Position numbers and translations under genes: made by a program. Shown here piece by piece: positions 1-8,384 of a stretch of DNA of 64,000 nt (position 1 is its first letter; each line of letters opens with the position of its first letter). Below the pieces are notes generated by a model. The model made no database searches and was not told the origin of the DNA. It saw only the letters and a program-made list of their open reading frames with translations. This DNA is from Saccharibacillus nicotianae. Its GTDB lineage: Bacteria > Bacillota > Bacilli > Paenibacillales > Paenibacillaceae. Location: NCBI RefSeq assembly GCF_042681745.1, contig NZ_JBHUGF010000011.1:741152-805151 (forward strand), read 5' to 3'.

Positions 1-168
1 ACCCGTCATGAATATTTCCGTCGTCTGTTGTGTGATCTGTTAGGGACATGGGTAGAGCAAGGGGAAGTACCTGAAGATATGGAATTGTTAAGCAGTATCG
101 TCGAAGGCATCTGTTATACCAATGCAGAGCAGTATTTTAATTTTCCTGCTGTAGTGTCTGTAAAGTAA
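1..168 (+). CDS. uxaC: Uronate isomerase, C-terminal fragment
   Basis: The window opens inside an open frame that reads to a TAA at 166-168 and encodes 55 residues. The segment contains EYFRRLLCDLLG, then an acidic stretch, then IVEGICYTNAEQYFNF. This is the typical end of glucuronate/galacturonate isomerase, which converts D-glucuronate to fructuronate and D-galacturonate to tagaturonate. The call is supported by the downstream genes: a hexuronide-type symporter, a LacI regulator, uxaB and uxaA, the same set as in the Bacillus subtilis uxaC-yjm-exu locus. Only the last part of the roughly 470-residue enzyme is present because of the window edge, not because of a truncation. The family call rests on motif recognition plus context. 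Confidence 0.8.
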   Translation, partial: TRHEYFRRLLCDLLGTWVEQGEVPEDMELLSSIVEGICYTNAEQYFNFPAVVSVK

Positions 169-180
169 TCATGTAGAAGT

Positions 181-257
181 ATCGCTTTGACTGATATAGA
201 ACATAAATGATAGATATAGTGATGTTCTAGTAGATTCAGTCAAAGCGATCTTTATTT
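181..257 (+). terminator. Intrinsic terminator after uxaC
   Basis: ATCGCTTTGACTGA at 181-194 is perfectly complementary to TCAGTCAAAGCGAT at 236-249 and is followed by CTTTATTT. The loop contains a second complementary pair (TAGAACAT/ATGTTCTA), so the whole region can form one long hairpin. It separates uxaC from the transporter gene. Confidence 0.8.
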
Positions 258-365
258 AAAATGATTAAGTGATAATTTTCACAATATTATAGTGTGTTGT
301 AGCAAAGTTATTGTAAATGCCAAAAGTATAACAATGTGTGCTAGAGCATTAAAGTAGTATCCGTA

Positions 366-393
366 TTGTAAGCGGTTGATTTTATCAAATCAA
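366..393 (+). promoter_or_regulatory. LacI/cre-like site and hairpin before the symporter
   Basis: TTGTAAGCGGTTGAT at 366-380 resembles the left half of a CcpA cre or LacI-family operator (TGNAARCG core); the right half is poor. Overlapping it, TTGATTT (376-382) and AAATCAA (387-393) form a perfect 7-bp stem with a 4-base loop directly against the GGGG ribosome-binding sequence (394-397). Either could tune expression of the transporter. This is inference from pattern only. Confidence 0.3.
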
Positions 394-405
394 GGGGTGT
401 GTCAC

Positions 406-1803
406 ATGGGAGTAGCTACATTAAAAGGGGTCAAAGCAGAAGAAAATGTAATTGACGGCAAGATCAGTTTGAAAGAAAAAATTTCATACGGTATGGGGGA
501 CTTTGGGAACGGATTTATGTTTGATCTGGGGCAATTGTATCTGTTGAAGTTTTTTACAGATGTTGCCGGTATTCCCGCTATGGCAGCCGCAGGTATTTTT
601 CTGGTCAGTAAATTATTTGCAGCGATCTGTGATCCGATTGTAGGTTCGTCGATTGATTATCGCAAAAATATCGGGAAAAACGGTAAATTTAGACCGTATC
701 TGATCTACGGAAGTATTATTCTTGCTATCCTGACCGTATTTACGTTTATCTCACCGAATCTATCGGTAACCGGTAAATTAATTTATGCGTATGCTTCTTA
801 TATGATCTGGGGAATCGGGTACTCCTTTGTAAATATTCCTTATGGTTCACTCGGTGCATCGATTACTCAGAATACGATAGAACGGGCATCGTTATCATCA
901 TTTCGTCAAGCCGGTTCGCTAGGAGCACTATTTGTGACCAGTGTGATTGTAATGCCTTTGATTGTGCATTTCGCTAATCCATCTGTAGGATTTCCTGTTG
1001 TGATGGGGATTATGTCTATTGTCGGTGTGCTTGCTTTTATTGTCTGCTTCCGCGGAACCAAAGAACGGATTATCAGTCAAGCCGCTCCTTCTGAAAAATT
1101 ATCGGTCGGCAGTGTAGTCAAAACATTTGTCAGCAACAAACCACTGCTAGTGCTCGTATTAATGACGGTTTTCACGATTTCAGCTTATAATATCAAATCA
1201 GCGATGTTGATTTATTTTGCGCAGTATAATTTGGGTAATGTGGAACTGATGGCGTATATGAACTTTATTATTATCGGATCTTCATTTATCGGCGTATTGT
1301 TTTTACCTAAATTAGTGAAAAGATTCGGTAAACGCAAAACAGCAATGATCGGGCTTGGTATCAGTGTCGTAGCAGATACGATCAATTTTATTGCGCCATC
1401 GAATGTGTATCTTTTCACAATCCTAGCCAGTATTGCATTTATCGGTATTAGTATTCCTAACGGTGTCACATGGGCATTTGTATCTGATATTATCGATTAC
1501 GGAGAATGGAGTTCTGGAGAACGTAAAGAAGGAACTACGTATTCGTTGTTTAACTTTTCGCGTAAATTGGCACAATCACTATCCGGTTTCTTATCAGGAG
1601 TAGGGCTGGCTGTAATCGGCTATGTACCGAATGTAGTACAGACAGTAGGTACACAAATCGGGATCAAAGCGTTACTTTGTCTGTATCCTGCGATTGCGCT
1701 AGCGATTGCGATGCTGATTATCGGATTAATGTACAAATTAACAGATAAAAAGCATGAACAGATCGTCGAAGAATTACAATTGCGCCATCAACCATTAGAG
1801 TAA
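406..1803 (+). CDS. GPH-family hexuronide:cation symporter (YjmB-like)
   Basis: This predicted 465-residue membrane protein has about 12 hydrophobic segments. It begins with the GPH (glycoside-pentoside-hexuronide) signature: KEKISYGMGDFGNGF and a following DPIVG with a basic loop. The family imports sugars or uronides with a cation, and its place between uxaC and uxaB/uxaA points to galacturonate, glucuronate or their oligomers. An upstream TTG at 376 is in frame, but ATG 406 is preferred: GGGG at 394-397 is well spaced from it, and the conserved domain starts soon after. The exact substrate cannot be read from sequence. It is likely controlled by the adjacent LacI-type regulator. Confidence 0.8.
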   Translation: MGVATLKGVKAEENVIDGKISLKEKISYGMGDFGNGFMFDLGQLYLLKFFTDVAGIPAMAAAGIFLVSKLFAAICDPIVGSSIDYRKNIGKNGKFRPYLIYGSIILAILTVFTFISPNLSVTGKLIYAYASYMIWGIGYSFVNIPYGSLGASITQNTIERASLSSFRQAGSLGALFVTSVIVMPLIVHFANPSVGFPVVMGIMSIVGVLAFIVCFRGTKERIISQAAPSEKLSVGSVVKTFVSNKPLLVLVLMTVFTISAYNIKSAMLIYFAQYNLGNVELMAYMNFIIIGSSFIGVLFLPKLVKRFGKRKTAMIGLGISVVADTINFIAPSNVYLFTILASIAFIGISIPNGVTWAFVSDIIDYGEWSSGERKEGTTYSLFNFSRKLAQSLSGFLSGVGLAVIGYVPNVVQTVGTQIGIKALLCLYPAIALAIAMLIIGLMYKLTDKKHEQIVEELQLRHQPLE

Positions 1804-1948
1804 CTAAAGGTGAGAATAATCGCATAGCGCCTAGTAACCATCCGTATTATGGTGAGTAGATCATAATATGTTATTCTTAGAGGAAGAGGAACAACTGTAT
1901 CCTCTATGCTGTTCTATCGGACAAGCTGGAATAAAGGAAGGTATGCAT

Positions 1949-2953
1949 ATGGCAGCCACAATTAAAGATATCGCAAAGCTAGCGAATGTTTCTCATACGA
2001 CTGTTTCTCGTGCACTTAATAATAGCCCTCTTATCAAAGAGGTGACCAAACGTAAAATTATGCAAATTGCGCAAGAAGTTAATTATATTCCTAACTATAA
2101 TGCGAAAAGTCTGGTGTTACAGCGTTCGCATACGATCGGTTTGTTTTTTACCAGTATTTCAAACGGTACCAGTAGTAGTTTTTTTGCCGCTACAATTCGC
2201 GGGGTGAATCGTGTGATCGGGATTGAATACAATTTATTTGTACGTGGAATAGATGATTATTTAGATTACAGTTCGATTCATCATAAGCGGTTTGATGGCA
2301 TTATTTTGATGAGTCAAAGCGAAGCGGATAACGACTTTATCCATCATGTACTAGAACAAGAAATTCCAATTGTTGTACTCAACCGGTTACTGCCAGATGC
2401 CAATCTAGTTAATATTGTATCCAATGATAAAGAAGGCTCGTATCATGCCGGGCATTTTCTAATTGAGCAAGGTCATACGCAGATTGCGATTATCGAAGGA
2501 ATCAAAAGCTTCAAATCAACTGAACAACGCCGCTCTGGATTTGTACAAGCGATGGAAGAAAGTCAATTATCGATTCCAGCAGAATATATTGTGAGTGGAG
2601 AATACGATACAGAAAGTGGTTATCAAGCGATGCAACAATTGCTAGCCTTATCCACTCCGCCTACCGCTGTATTTTGTTCTAATGATGATATGGCGATTGG
2701 TGCGATGAATGCCGCTTTTGAACAAGGGCTGAAAGTGCCACAAGATCTGTCGATTATCGGTTTTGATGATATTAATTTCTCTATGTATACCAATCCTGCA
2801 TTAACTACAGTGAAGCGTCCGATCGAAGATATCAGTGCACGCGGAGCAGAGAAAATCTTAGAACAGATTCGTGACAAAGAAACACAACAAGAATTGATCT
2901 TTGTAGAAACTGAATTGATTCAGCGTAAATCGACGGCTGTTTATTCGAAGTAA
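1949..2953 (+). CDS. LacI-family transcriptional regulator (ExuR-like)
   Basis: The 334-residue protein starts with a classic LacI helix-turn-helix and hinge helix (IKDIAKLANVSHTTVSRALN, then a region ending in NYIPNYNAKSL). A periplasmic-binding-protein-like effector domain follows, with AVFCSNDDMAIGAM and a QDLSIIGFDDI segment near residues 240-280. The frame is open from 1868, but ATG 1949 is chosen because AAGGAAGG lies 8 bases upstream and LacI proteins normally begin at this point. Set within the uxa genes it most likely represses them and responds to a hexuronate, as ExuR does in Bacillus subtilis. The effector and operators are inferred. Confidence 0.85.
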   Translation: MAATIKDIAKLANVSHTTVSRALNNSPLIKEVTKRKIMQIAQEVNYIPNYNAKSLVLQRSHTIGLFFTSISNGTSSSFFAATIRGVNRVIGIEYNLFVRGIDDYLDYSSIHHKRFDGIILMSQSEADNDFIHHVLEQEIPIVVLNRLLPDANLVNIVSNDKEGSYHAGHFLIEQGHTQIAIIEGIKSFKSTEQRRSGFVQAMEESQLSIPAEYIVSGEYDTESGYQAMQQLLALSTPPTAVFCSNDDMAIGAMNAAFEQGLKVPQDLSIIGFDDINFSMYTNPALTTVKRPIEDISARGAEKILEQIRDKETQQELIFVETELIQRKSTAVYSK

Positions 2954-3004
2954 ATTATTGAAGTTACCAATCGTTCAAGTCGCTAAATAACGTCATTATA
3001 GATT

Positions 3005-3047
3005 GAGGATTCCAGAGCTTACGACTATGCGCAGGAATTCTCTTTTT
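3005..3047 (+). terminator. Intrinsic terminator after the LacI regulator
   Basis: GAGGATTCC (3005-3013) pairs with GGAATTCTC (3034-3042) with one mismatch and is followed by TTTTT. It closes the transporter-regulator transcript ahead of a new promoter for uxaB. Confidence 0.65.
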
Positions 3048-3078
3048 AATAAATTATAAGATTGTGATTTAGTTCACT

Positions 3079-3105
3079 TTGTTAACGTGTGCATAAAATT
3101 ATAAT
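3079..3105 (+). promoter_or_regulatory. uxaBA promoter with LacI/cre-like operator
   Basis: TATAAT at 3100-3105 is preceded by TTGTTA at 3079-3084 (15-base spacing, short). The sequence TTGTTAACGTGTGCAT at 3079-3094 resembles a cre or LacI-family operator and overlaps the -35/spacer, so the local regulator or CcpA could block it. A similar TTGTAAGCG element lies before the symporter at 366. Confidence 0.35.
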
Positions 3106-3186
3106 GATTAGTAAGTCACAGATAGATACATTTATTATTCGTTTGTTATATATATTCCAAAAATGAACGATTAGGAGGATATGATC

Positions 3187-4659
3187 ATGAATACACTGAA
3201 TCGAACCACTTATTCGGCTACTATGTATACTGAAAAAGTACTGCAATTTGGTGAAGGGAATTTTTTGCGAGCTTTTACCGATTGGCAGATTCATCAGATG
3301 AATACTAAAGCTAACTTTGATGCAGGAGTAGTGATTGTACAACCGTTAGCTACAGGGATGGCTGAACGACTCAATGAACAAGATGGATTATATACAGTCT
3401 ACCTCGAAGGGATAGAACAAGGACAACCTTCTCAGACCCATGAAGTGATCGAGTGTGTGACACGCGCAATCAATCCTTATGAACATTATGAATCTTATGA
3501 AGCATTAGCTTATCAACCAGAACTACGTTGGATTATTTCCAATACGACAGAAGCAGGTATTGCTTTTAATAGCACAGATCAGTTAGCAGATCGCCCACAG
3601 CAAAGTTATCCGGGCAAATTAACATCGTTATTATATCGCCGATTCCGTCATTTTCATGGAGACAATAGTAAAGGATTTATTATTCTTCCTTGTGAATTGA
3701 TCGATCATAACGGAGATGAACTAAAAAAAATCGTGTTGCAATATGCAGACTTGTGGAACCTGGAACCTGAATTTGGTGCATGGATCCATCAAGCCAATAC
3801 ATTTTGTAGCAGTCTGGTCGATCGGATAGTACCCGGTTATCCCAAACAGCGTATGCCTCAGATCACAGCAGAGCTTGGATATGAAGATTCATTTGTCGTA
3901 GTAGGTGAACCATTTCACTTACTTGTAATCGAAGGGCCTTCTTGGATAGAGCAAGAATTGCCGTTTGCACAAGCAGGTCTGCATATCAAAGTGGTTGAAG
4001 ATATGGCTCCTTATCGTACACGTAAAGTGCGCATTTTAAATGGTGCTCATACGGCTATGACACCTGTTGCTTATCTGTATGGTCTGAATACAGTAGCAGA
4101 AGCAGTAGAACATCCAGTTACAGGTGCTTTTGTCCGTTCTTTGATTCAGGATGAGATTATACCGACTTTAGATTTACCTGCTGATGAGCTAGAGCAATTT
4201 GCTGCGTCTGTAATAGAACGATTCCGTAACCCGTATGTAGAACATTTTCTGATGAGCATTTCACTAAATAGTATTTCCAAATTTAAAACGCGCGATCTGC
4301 CAACATTAACTACTTATATCGAACAGACAGGTAAATTACCGTCAAAACTTGTGTTTTCATTGGCTGCTTTGATTACCTTTTATAAAGGAGATCGTAGTGG
4401 AGAACCGATTGCGTTGAACGATGATATCGCTGTGTTGCGACAATTAGCCGAATTATGGAAAGTATGCGATAACAGCCAACAGGGTCTGTATCAGTTAGCT
4501 ACGGCTGTTCTTGGAGAAGTGTCTTTCTGGGGAATAGACTTGAACACTTATACAGGCTTAACCGAGCAAGTGATGAACGATTTGTATCGTATTCAACATC
4601 AAGGCATAGTCGTTGCCTTGCAAGAGTTGATGGATCATTCTGTAGCTTCCACTTCTTAA
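3187..4659 (+). CDS. uxaB: Tagaturonate reductase (altronate oxidoreductase)
   Basis: The 490-residue protein belongs to the mannitol dehydrogenase / polyol oxidoreductase family. It shows the UxaB-type N-terminus VLQFGEGNFLRAF, an early nucleotide-binding region, an ISNTTEAGI segment and a central RKVRILNGAHTAM active-site region near residue 285. The enzyme reduces tagaturonate to altronate with NADH, after UxaC and before UxaA. An in-frame ATG at 3181 sits only two bases from AGGAGG (3173-3178), so ATG 3187 with eight bases of spacing is the better start. It is followed by uxaA after 57 bases, probably in the same transcript. Confidence 0.9.
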   Translation: MNTLNRTTYSATMYTEKVLQFGEGNFLRAFTDWQIHQMNTKANFDAGVVIVQPLATGMAERLNEQDGLYTVYLEGIEQGQPSQTHEVIECVTRAINPYEHYESYEALAYQPELRWIISNTTEAGIAFNSTDQLADRPQQSYPGKLTSLLYRRFRHFHGDNSKGFIILPCELIDHNGDELKKIVLQYADLWNLEPEFGAWIHQANTFCSSLVDRIVPGYPKQRMPQITAELGYEDSFVVVGEPFHLLVIEGPSWIEQELPFAQAGLHIKVVEDMAPYRTRKVRILNGAHTAMTPVAYLYGLNTVAEAVEHPVTGAFVRSLIQDEIIPTLDLPADELEQFAASVIERFRNPYVEHFLMSISLNSISKFKTRDLPTLTTYIEQTGKLPSKLVFSLAALITFYKGDRSGEPIALNDDIAVLRQLAELWKVCDNSQQGLYQLATAVLGEVSFWGIDLNTYTGLTEQVMNDLYRIQHQGIVVALQELMDHSVASTS

Positions 4660-4693
4660 TGTATCAAAAGTACACATGAAGGGATAGATACAT
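4659..4693 (+). promoter_or_regulatory. Intercistronic hairpin between uxaB and uxaA
   Basis: ATGTATC (4659-4665) and GATACAT (4687-4693) are perfectly complementary and sit between the uxaB stop and the GAGGAGG ribosome-binding site of uxaA. There is no U-run, so it is more likely an mRNA-processing or translation-tuning element than a terminator. It could be chance. Confidence 0.25.
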
Positions 4694-4716
4694 CTTACGA
4701 GGAGGCATTACTGATC

Positions 4717-6222
4717 ATGCTTGAATATATACAGATTCATCCCGATGACAATGTAGTTGTGGCGTTACGTGATTATCAGCAGGGGGAAATGATTACACTG
4801 AATCCCTCCACAGCTTTTCAGCAACAGATTACAGTCACAGAAGATATCGCTCGCGGGCATAAGATTGCACTTCAACCGATAGAAATCCACCAACATATTA
4901 TCAAATACGGCTATCCGATCGGACATGCGATTCAACCGATTACAGTCGGTAGCCATATTCATACGCATAATGCCAAAACCAATCTCACAGGCATTGAAGA
5001 ATACCATTATGATCCCAAAACTTTTTTTAATCCATATTCGCTTGAGAATCGTACTTTTCAAGGATATCGACGTCTCAATGGTGATGTAGGTATTCGAAAT
5101 GAATTGTGGATCGTACCTACAGTGGGCTGTGTAAATGGAATCGCCGAATTGATTTTAAGTGAATTTCAGCGTGAAGTAGGAGATATCGCTCCTTTTGAAA
5201 ATACATTAGTACTCAAACATAGCTATGGTTGTTCTCAGCTAGGAGATGATCACCAATATACGCGTACGATTCTGGCAGATGCTGTCAAGCATCCGAATGT
5301 AGGCGGTGTGCTTGTGCTTGGACTGGGCTGTGAAAATAATGAAATGGAACAATTTAAATTAGCGATTGGTGAATACGATGAACATCGGGTCAAATTTCTT
5401 GTCTCGCAAATGGTATCAGACGAAGTAGAAGCAGGGGTACAACTGCTTAAAGATATATTTGCTCATGTACAGGGTGATCACCGGGAAGATATTCCATTAG
5501 CTGATCTCAAAATCGGACTCAAATGTGGTGGTTCTGATGGATTATCAGGCATTACAGCGAATCCATTATTGGGTAAATTATCAGACTATATGGCGGCGCA
5601 AGGCGGTACAACGGTTTTGACTGAAGTACCAGAAATGTTCGGCGCAGAACAGATTTTAATGGAGCGTGCCTCAGATGAACAGGTATTTGGTAAAATCGTA
5701 CATCTGATCAATGACTTTAAGCAATACTTTATAGATTACAAACAGCCTGTGTATGAGAACCCTTCTCCTGGTAACAAAGCAGGTGGGATTACAACATTAG
5801 AAGATAAGTCACTCGGTTGTACGCAAAAGTCGGGCATTTCTCCTGTACAGGATGTTTTATTATATGGAGAACGATTGCAGACACGTGGGCTGAATTTGCT
5901 CAGTGCGCCGGGAAATGATCTGGTGGCTTCTTCAGCGTTAGCGGCGGCAGGATGTCAGCTTGTTATTTTTACAACCGGACGGGGAACGCCTTTTGGTTCT
6001 TTTGTACCGACGATGAAAGTATCGACCAATTCGCCTTTATTTGCGAATAAACCGCATTGGATTGATTATAATGCTGGCACACTGGTAGAAGATGTAACGA
6101 TAGAAGACGAGTTAAAAGATTTTATCAATTATATTATTGAAGTGGCTAGTGGTCGCTGGGTGAATAACGAGAAAAATAAATTCCGCGAATTGGCAATCTT
6201 TAAAAGCGGAGTTACTTTGTAA
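4717..6222 (+). CDS. uxaA: Altronate dehydratase
   Basis: The protein has 501 residues, the usual length. It has an N-terminal SAF-like domain of about 90 residues and then the large UxaA catalytic domain, recognisable by GYRRLNGDVGIRNELWIVPTVGC, HSYGCSQLGDDH, LGLGCENNE and LKCGGSDGLSGITANP. It dehydrates D-altronate to 2-keto-3-deoxygluconate, the entry point to the KDG pathway, in the cytoplasm. Conserved cysteines in VGCVNG, YGCSQ, LGCENN and LKCGG fit metal binding. A GAGGAGG site lies upstream. The genes for KDG kinase and aldolase are not in the window. Confidence 0.92.
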   Translation: MLEYIQIHPDDNVVVALRDYQQGEMITLNPSTAFQQQITVTEDIARGHKIALQPIEIHQHIIKYGYPIGHAIQPITVGSHIHTHNAKTNLTGIEEYHYDPKTFFNPYSLENRTFQGYRRLNGDVGIRNELWIVPTVGCVNGIAELILSEFQREVGDIAPFENTLVLKHSYGCSQLGDDHQYTRTILADAVKHPNVGGVLVLGLGCENNEMEQFKLAIGEYDEHRVKFLVSQMVSDEVEAGVQLLKDIFAHVQGDHREDIPLADLKIGLKCGGSDGLSGITANPLLGKLSDYMAAQGGTTVLTEVPEMFGAEQILMERASDEQVFGKIVHLINDFKQYFIDYKQPVYENPSPGNKAGGITTLEDKSLGCTQKSGISPVQDVLLYGERLQTRGLNLLSAPGNDLVASSALAAAGCQLVIFTTGRGTPFGSFVPTMKVSTNSPLFANKPHWIDYNAGTLVEDVTIEDELKDFINYIIEVASGRWVNNEKNKFRELAIFKSGVTL

Positions 6223-6231
6223 ATATAAATA

Positions 6232-6252
6232 TGCGTTTGGGTCTTAAACGCA
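6232..6252 (+). promoter_or_regulatory. Perfect dyad overlapping the efflux-gene -35
   Basis: TGCGTTT at 6232-6238 and AAACGCA at 6246-6252 form a perfect 7-bp inverted repeat with a 7-base spacer (21 bp in all). It overlaps the proposed -35 (TTGGGT, 6237-6242). It could be a repressor operator, or a weak stem after uxaA; there is no U-run. Confidence 0.4.
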
Positions 6253-6266
6253 ATATATGCTATACT
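6237..6266 (+). promoter_or_regulatory. Sigma-A promoter of the DHA2 transporter
   Basis: TTGGGT at 6237-6242 and TATACT at 6261-6266 are separated by 18 bases and sit 84 bases before the transporter ATG. Both elements are flanked by dyads. Confidence 0.5.
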
Positions 6267-6276
6267 CATTCCATTG

Positions 6277-6290
6277 TGACCAACGGGTCA
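6277..6290 (+). promoter_or_regulatory. TetR-type operator candidate downstream of the -10
   Basis: TGACC-AACG-GGTCA is a perfect inverted repeat beginning about 10 bases after the -10 box, so a protein bound here would cover the transcription start. The spacing and shape recall TetR/AcrR-family operators of efflux genes. No regulator gene lies next to it. Confidence 0.4.
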
Positions 6291-6349
6291 GTAACTAATG
6301 AATTCTTCTGAGAAGGATCATGTTATGATTACGAAAAAGGAGTGAGTAT

Positions 6350-7900
6350 ATGTCAGCGTCTTTTGCTGCAAAAAGTAAAAAAGCTTCAAAAACAGGCTGG
6401 ATCGTTGCAGGGTTGTTGCTCGGTATTTTTATTGCAGCGATTGATAATACGATTGTAGCTACAGCGATTGCTACGATTGTAGGTGATCTTGGAGGATTTG
6501 ATCAATTTGTATGGGTAACGTCAGCCTACTTGGTCGCATCACTTGCAGGAACACCTATTTTCGGTAAATTGTCAGATATGTACGGTCGTAAACGATTTTT
6601 TATTTTCGGTGTCGTTGTCTTTATGCTTGGTTCTATTTTATGTGGTACCGCAGACTCTATCGTACAACTTAGTATTTATCGAGCGATTCAAGGGATAGGT
6701 GGCGGGGCACTTGTACCGATTGCTTTTACAATTGTGTTCGATACATTTCCACCGGAAAAACGCGGTAAAATGACAGGGTTATTAGGCGCTGTATTTGGGA
6801 TGTCCAGTTTATTTGGCCCGCTGTTAGGTGCTTATATTACTCAATATATGAACTGGCGCTGGGTTTTTTATATCAATGTTCCGTTTGGAATTGTATCTTT
6901 TCTGTTGGTTATGATTTTTTATCATGAATCGATGGAACGTTCAAAGCAAAAAATAGATTGGTGGGGCGCAGCGTTATTGATCGGGGCTGTCGTGTCATTA
7001 ATGTTCGCTTTAGAATTGGGCGGAGATACATATTCGTGGAATTCAGGTGTGATTTTAGGACTGTTTGCAAGCTTTGTTGTATTACTGATCGGATTTATCT
7101 TTGCAGAAAAGAAAGCCGCAGAGCCTATTATTTCATTTCCGATGTTCAAAGATCGACTGTTCAGTAGCAGTACATTAGCTGCTTTCTTCTACGGGGCTGC
7201 TTTTATTACTGTGGCGCTATATATTCCTATCTATATTCAAGGCGTAAGTGGAGGCACAGCAGTCAATTCAGGGCTTACTCTTATGCCGATGACTATCGGA
7301 TCGGTTATTGCAGCGATGCTTGGCGGGATACTGGTGAACAAATTAACATTCCGCCGGATTATGATGATTTCTGGATTTTTATTTGTACTAGGAATGGCAT
7401 TGTTAAGCCGGATTACACCGGATACACCTGCATTACTATTGTATCTATATCTGGCTACCGCAGGCTTCGGAATCGGATTCTCTTTCTCGGTACTGAATAT
7501 TAGTGGGATTCAGAACTTTGATTTTCGTCAACGTGGAGCAGCGACTTCTACATTAACATTTGTTCGTTCACTAGGGATGGCGCTAGGTGTTACGATATTC
7601 GGATTGATTCAACGTAGCTTGTTAAGCAATCAATTGCAGTCAGGGATCGATCAAAGTGGTGGTGAAAGTGCGCTACCCGCAGGGCTTGATCTAACCCAGC
7701 TTGATCCGCGTGCTTTGCTATCCGATGATATCAAAGCTCATTTACCTGCTCAGGTTATTGAGATGATTCAAGTAGCCTTAACCAGTTCGATTGCAGGTAC
7801 ATTTATGTGGGCGGTTTTGCCAGCCATCGGAGCACTTATCGCTGTTTCTTGTATGGGTAAAGAACGCGCTCTGCAAACAAATAACCCTACTAAAAAGTAA
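6350..7900 (+). CDS. DHA2-family (14-helix) MFS multidrug efflux transporter
   Basis: This 516-residue membrane protein has about 14 predicted helices. The first helix carries the DNTIVATAI signature of the EmrB/QacA (DHA2) subfamily. Motif A is seen as GKLSDMYGRKR near residue 80, and a motif-C-like glycine-rich helix contains FGPLLGAY. The family exports drugs and toxic amphiphiles by proton antiport. AAAGGAG lies well placed before the ATG. It is monocistronic: a promoter with two dyads precedes it and a terminator follows. Its substrate cannot be deduced. Location next to uronate genes is probably coincidental, because a separate promoter intervenes. Confidence 0.85.
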   Translation: MSASFAAKSKKASKTGWIVAGLLLGIFIAAIDNTIVATAIATIVGDLGGFDQFVWVTSAYLVASLAGTPIFGKLSDMYGRKRFFIFGVVVFMLGSILCGTADSIVQLSIYRAIQGIGGGALVPIAFTIVFDTFPPEKRGKMTGLLGAVFGMSSLFGPLLGAYITQYMNWRWVFYINVPFGIVSFLLVMIFYHESMERSKQKIDWWGAALLIGAVVSLMFALELGGDTYSWNSGVILGLFASFVVLLIGFIFAEKKAAEPIISFPMFKDRLFSSSTLAAFFYGAAFITVALYIPIYIQGVSGGTAVNSGLTLMPMTIGSVIAAMLGGILVNKLTFRRIMMISGFLFVLGMALLSRITPDTPALLLYLYLATAGFGIGFSFSVLNISGIQNFDFRQRGAATSTLTFVRSLGMALGVTIFGLIQRSLLSNQLQSGIDQSGGESALPAGLDLTQLDPRALLSDDIKAHLPAQVIEMIQVALTSSIAGTFMWAVLPAIGALIAVSCMGKERALQTNNPTKK

Positions 7901-8020
7901 GTAATCACTGCATTATCAAACAAAGTAACAGTACGATGTATCTATAACCATACAAAAAAGATTGGTAATATTCAAAAGAGTTTGAGATAGAACCACTTTT
8001 TAAGGACGTTAGCAGAAGAA

Positions 8021-8057
8021 AGTCTGATTTCAGCATTGTGCTGATTTCAGGCTTTTT
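8021..8057 (+). terminator. Intrinsic terminator of the efflux gene
   Basis: CTGATTTCAGC and GCTGATTTCAG pair with a 2x2 T-T internal mismatch around ATTGT, extended by flanking pairs and followed by a run of T residues. Confidence 0.75.
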
Positions 8058-8108
8058 TGATTCCTGAGTGATTTTCGAGTTATTATAGTACTCAAATGGT
8101 AACGAATT

Positions 8109-8117
8109 TGTTACAAT
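8109..8117 (+). promoter_or_regulatory. Extended -10 promoter candidate for ftsE
   Basis: TGTTACAAT matches an extended -10 (TGnTACAAT). No good -35 is visible at 17 bases. It sits inside the GTAAC/GTTAC dyad at 8099-8114. Confidence 0.3.
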
Positions 8118-8384
8118 AGAGATTGTTGAATCTGTCTTTCAAACATATGGTGTTTTGCTACATCCAGTACAAAGTACCTCATCGTATATTGGTTTACTTG
8201 ATAAGAACCAACCTACCTATACTTAATGTTGTTTGTAAAAAAGAATAGTAATCGTATAAGAAGAAATGGTGCGTCTAATACCATGTACCACATGCAATTA
8301 ACAAAACCATTCAGACATTATCTTTGATAACAAAAACGTTATCTCTGACAAGGTACATGATCTGATTATTTAGGAAGTGATAAT

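Larger units (their letters stand above)
7901..8384. other. 484-bp intergenic region before ftsE
   Basis: This stretch contains the terminator of the efflux gene (8021-8057) and an extended -10 candidate (8109-8117). A small dyad GTAAC/GTTAC lies at 8099-8114, and GATAAC-AAAAAC-GTTATC at 8326-8343. I see no convincing gene. ftsE would have a leader of roughly 260 bases if the 8109 promoter is used. Confidence 0.5.

Noticed and set aside
376..405. TTG 376 as start of the symporter
   Set aside because: ATG 406 has a better spaced GGGG site, and 376 lies inside a dyad.
1868..1948. ATG 1868 as start of the LacI-type regulator
   Set aside because: It would add 27 residues before the DNA-binding helix; ATG 1949 has a clear AAGGAAGG site.
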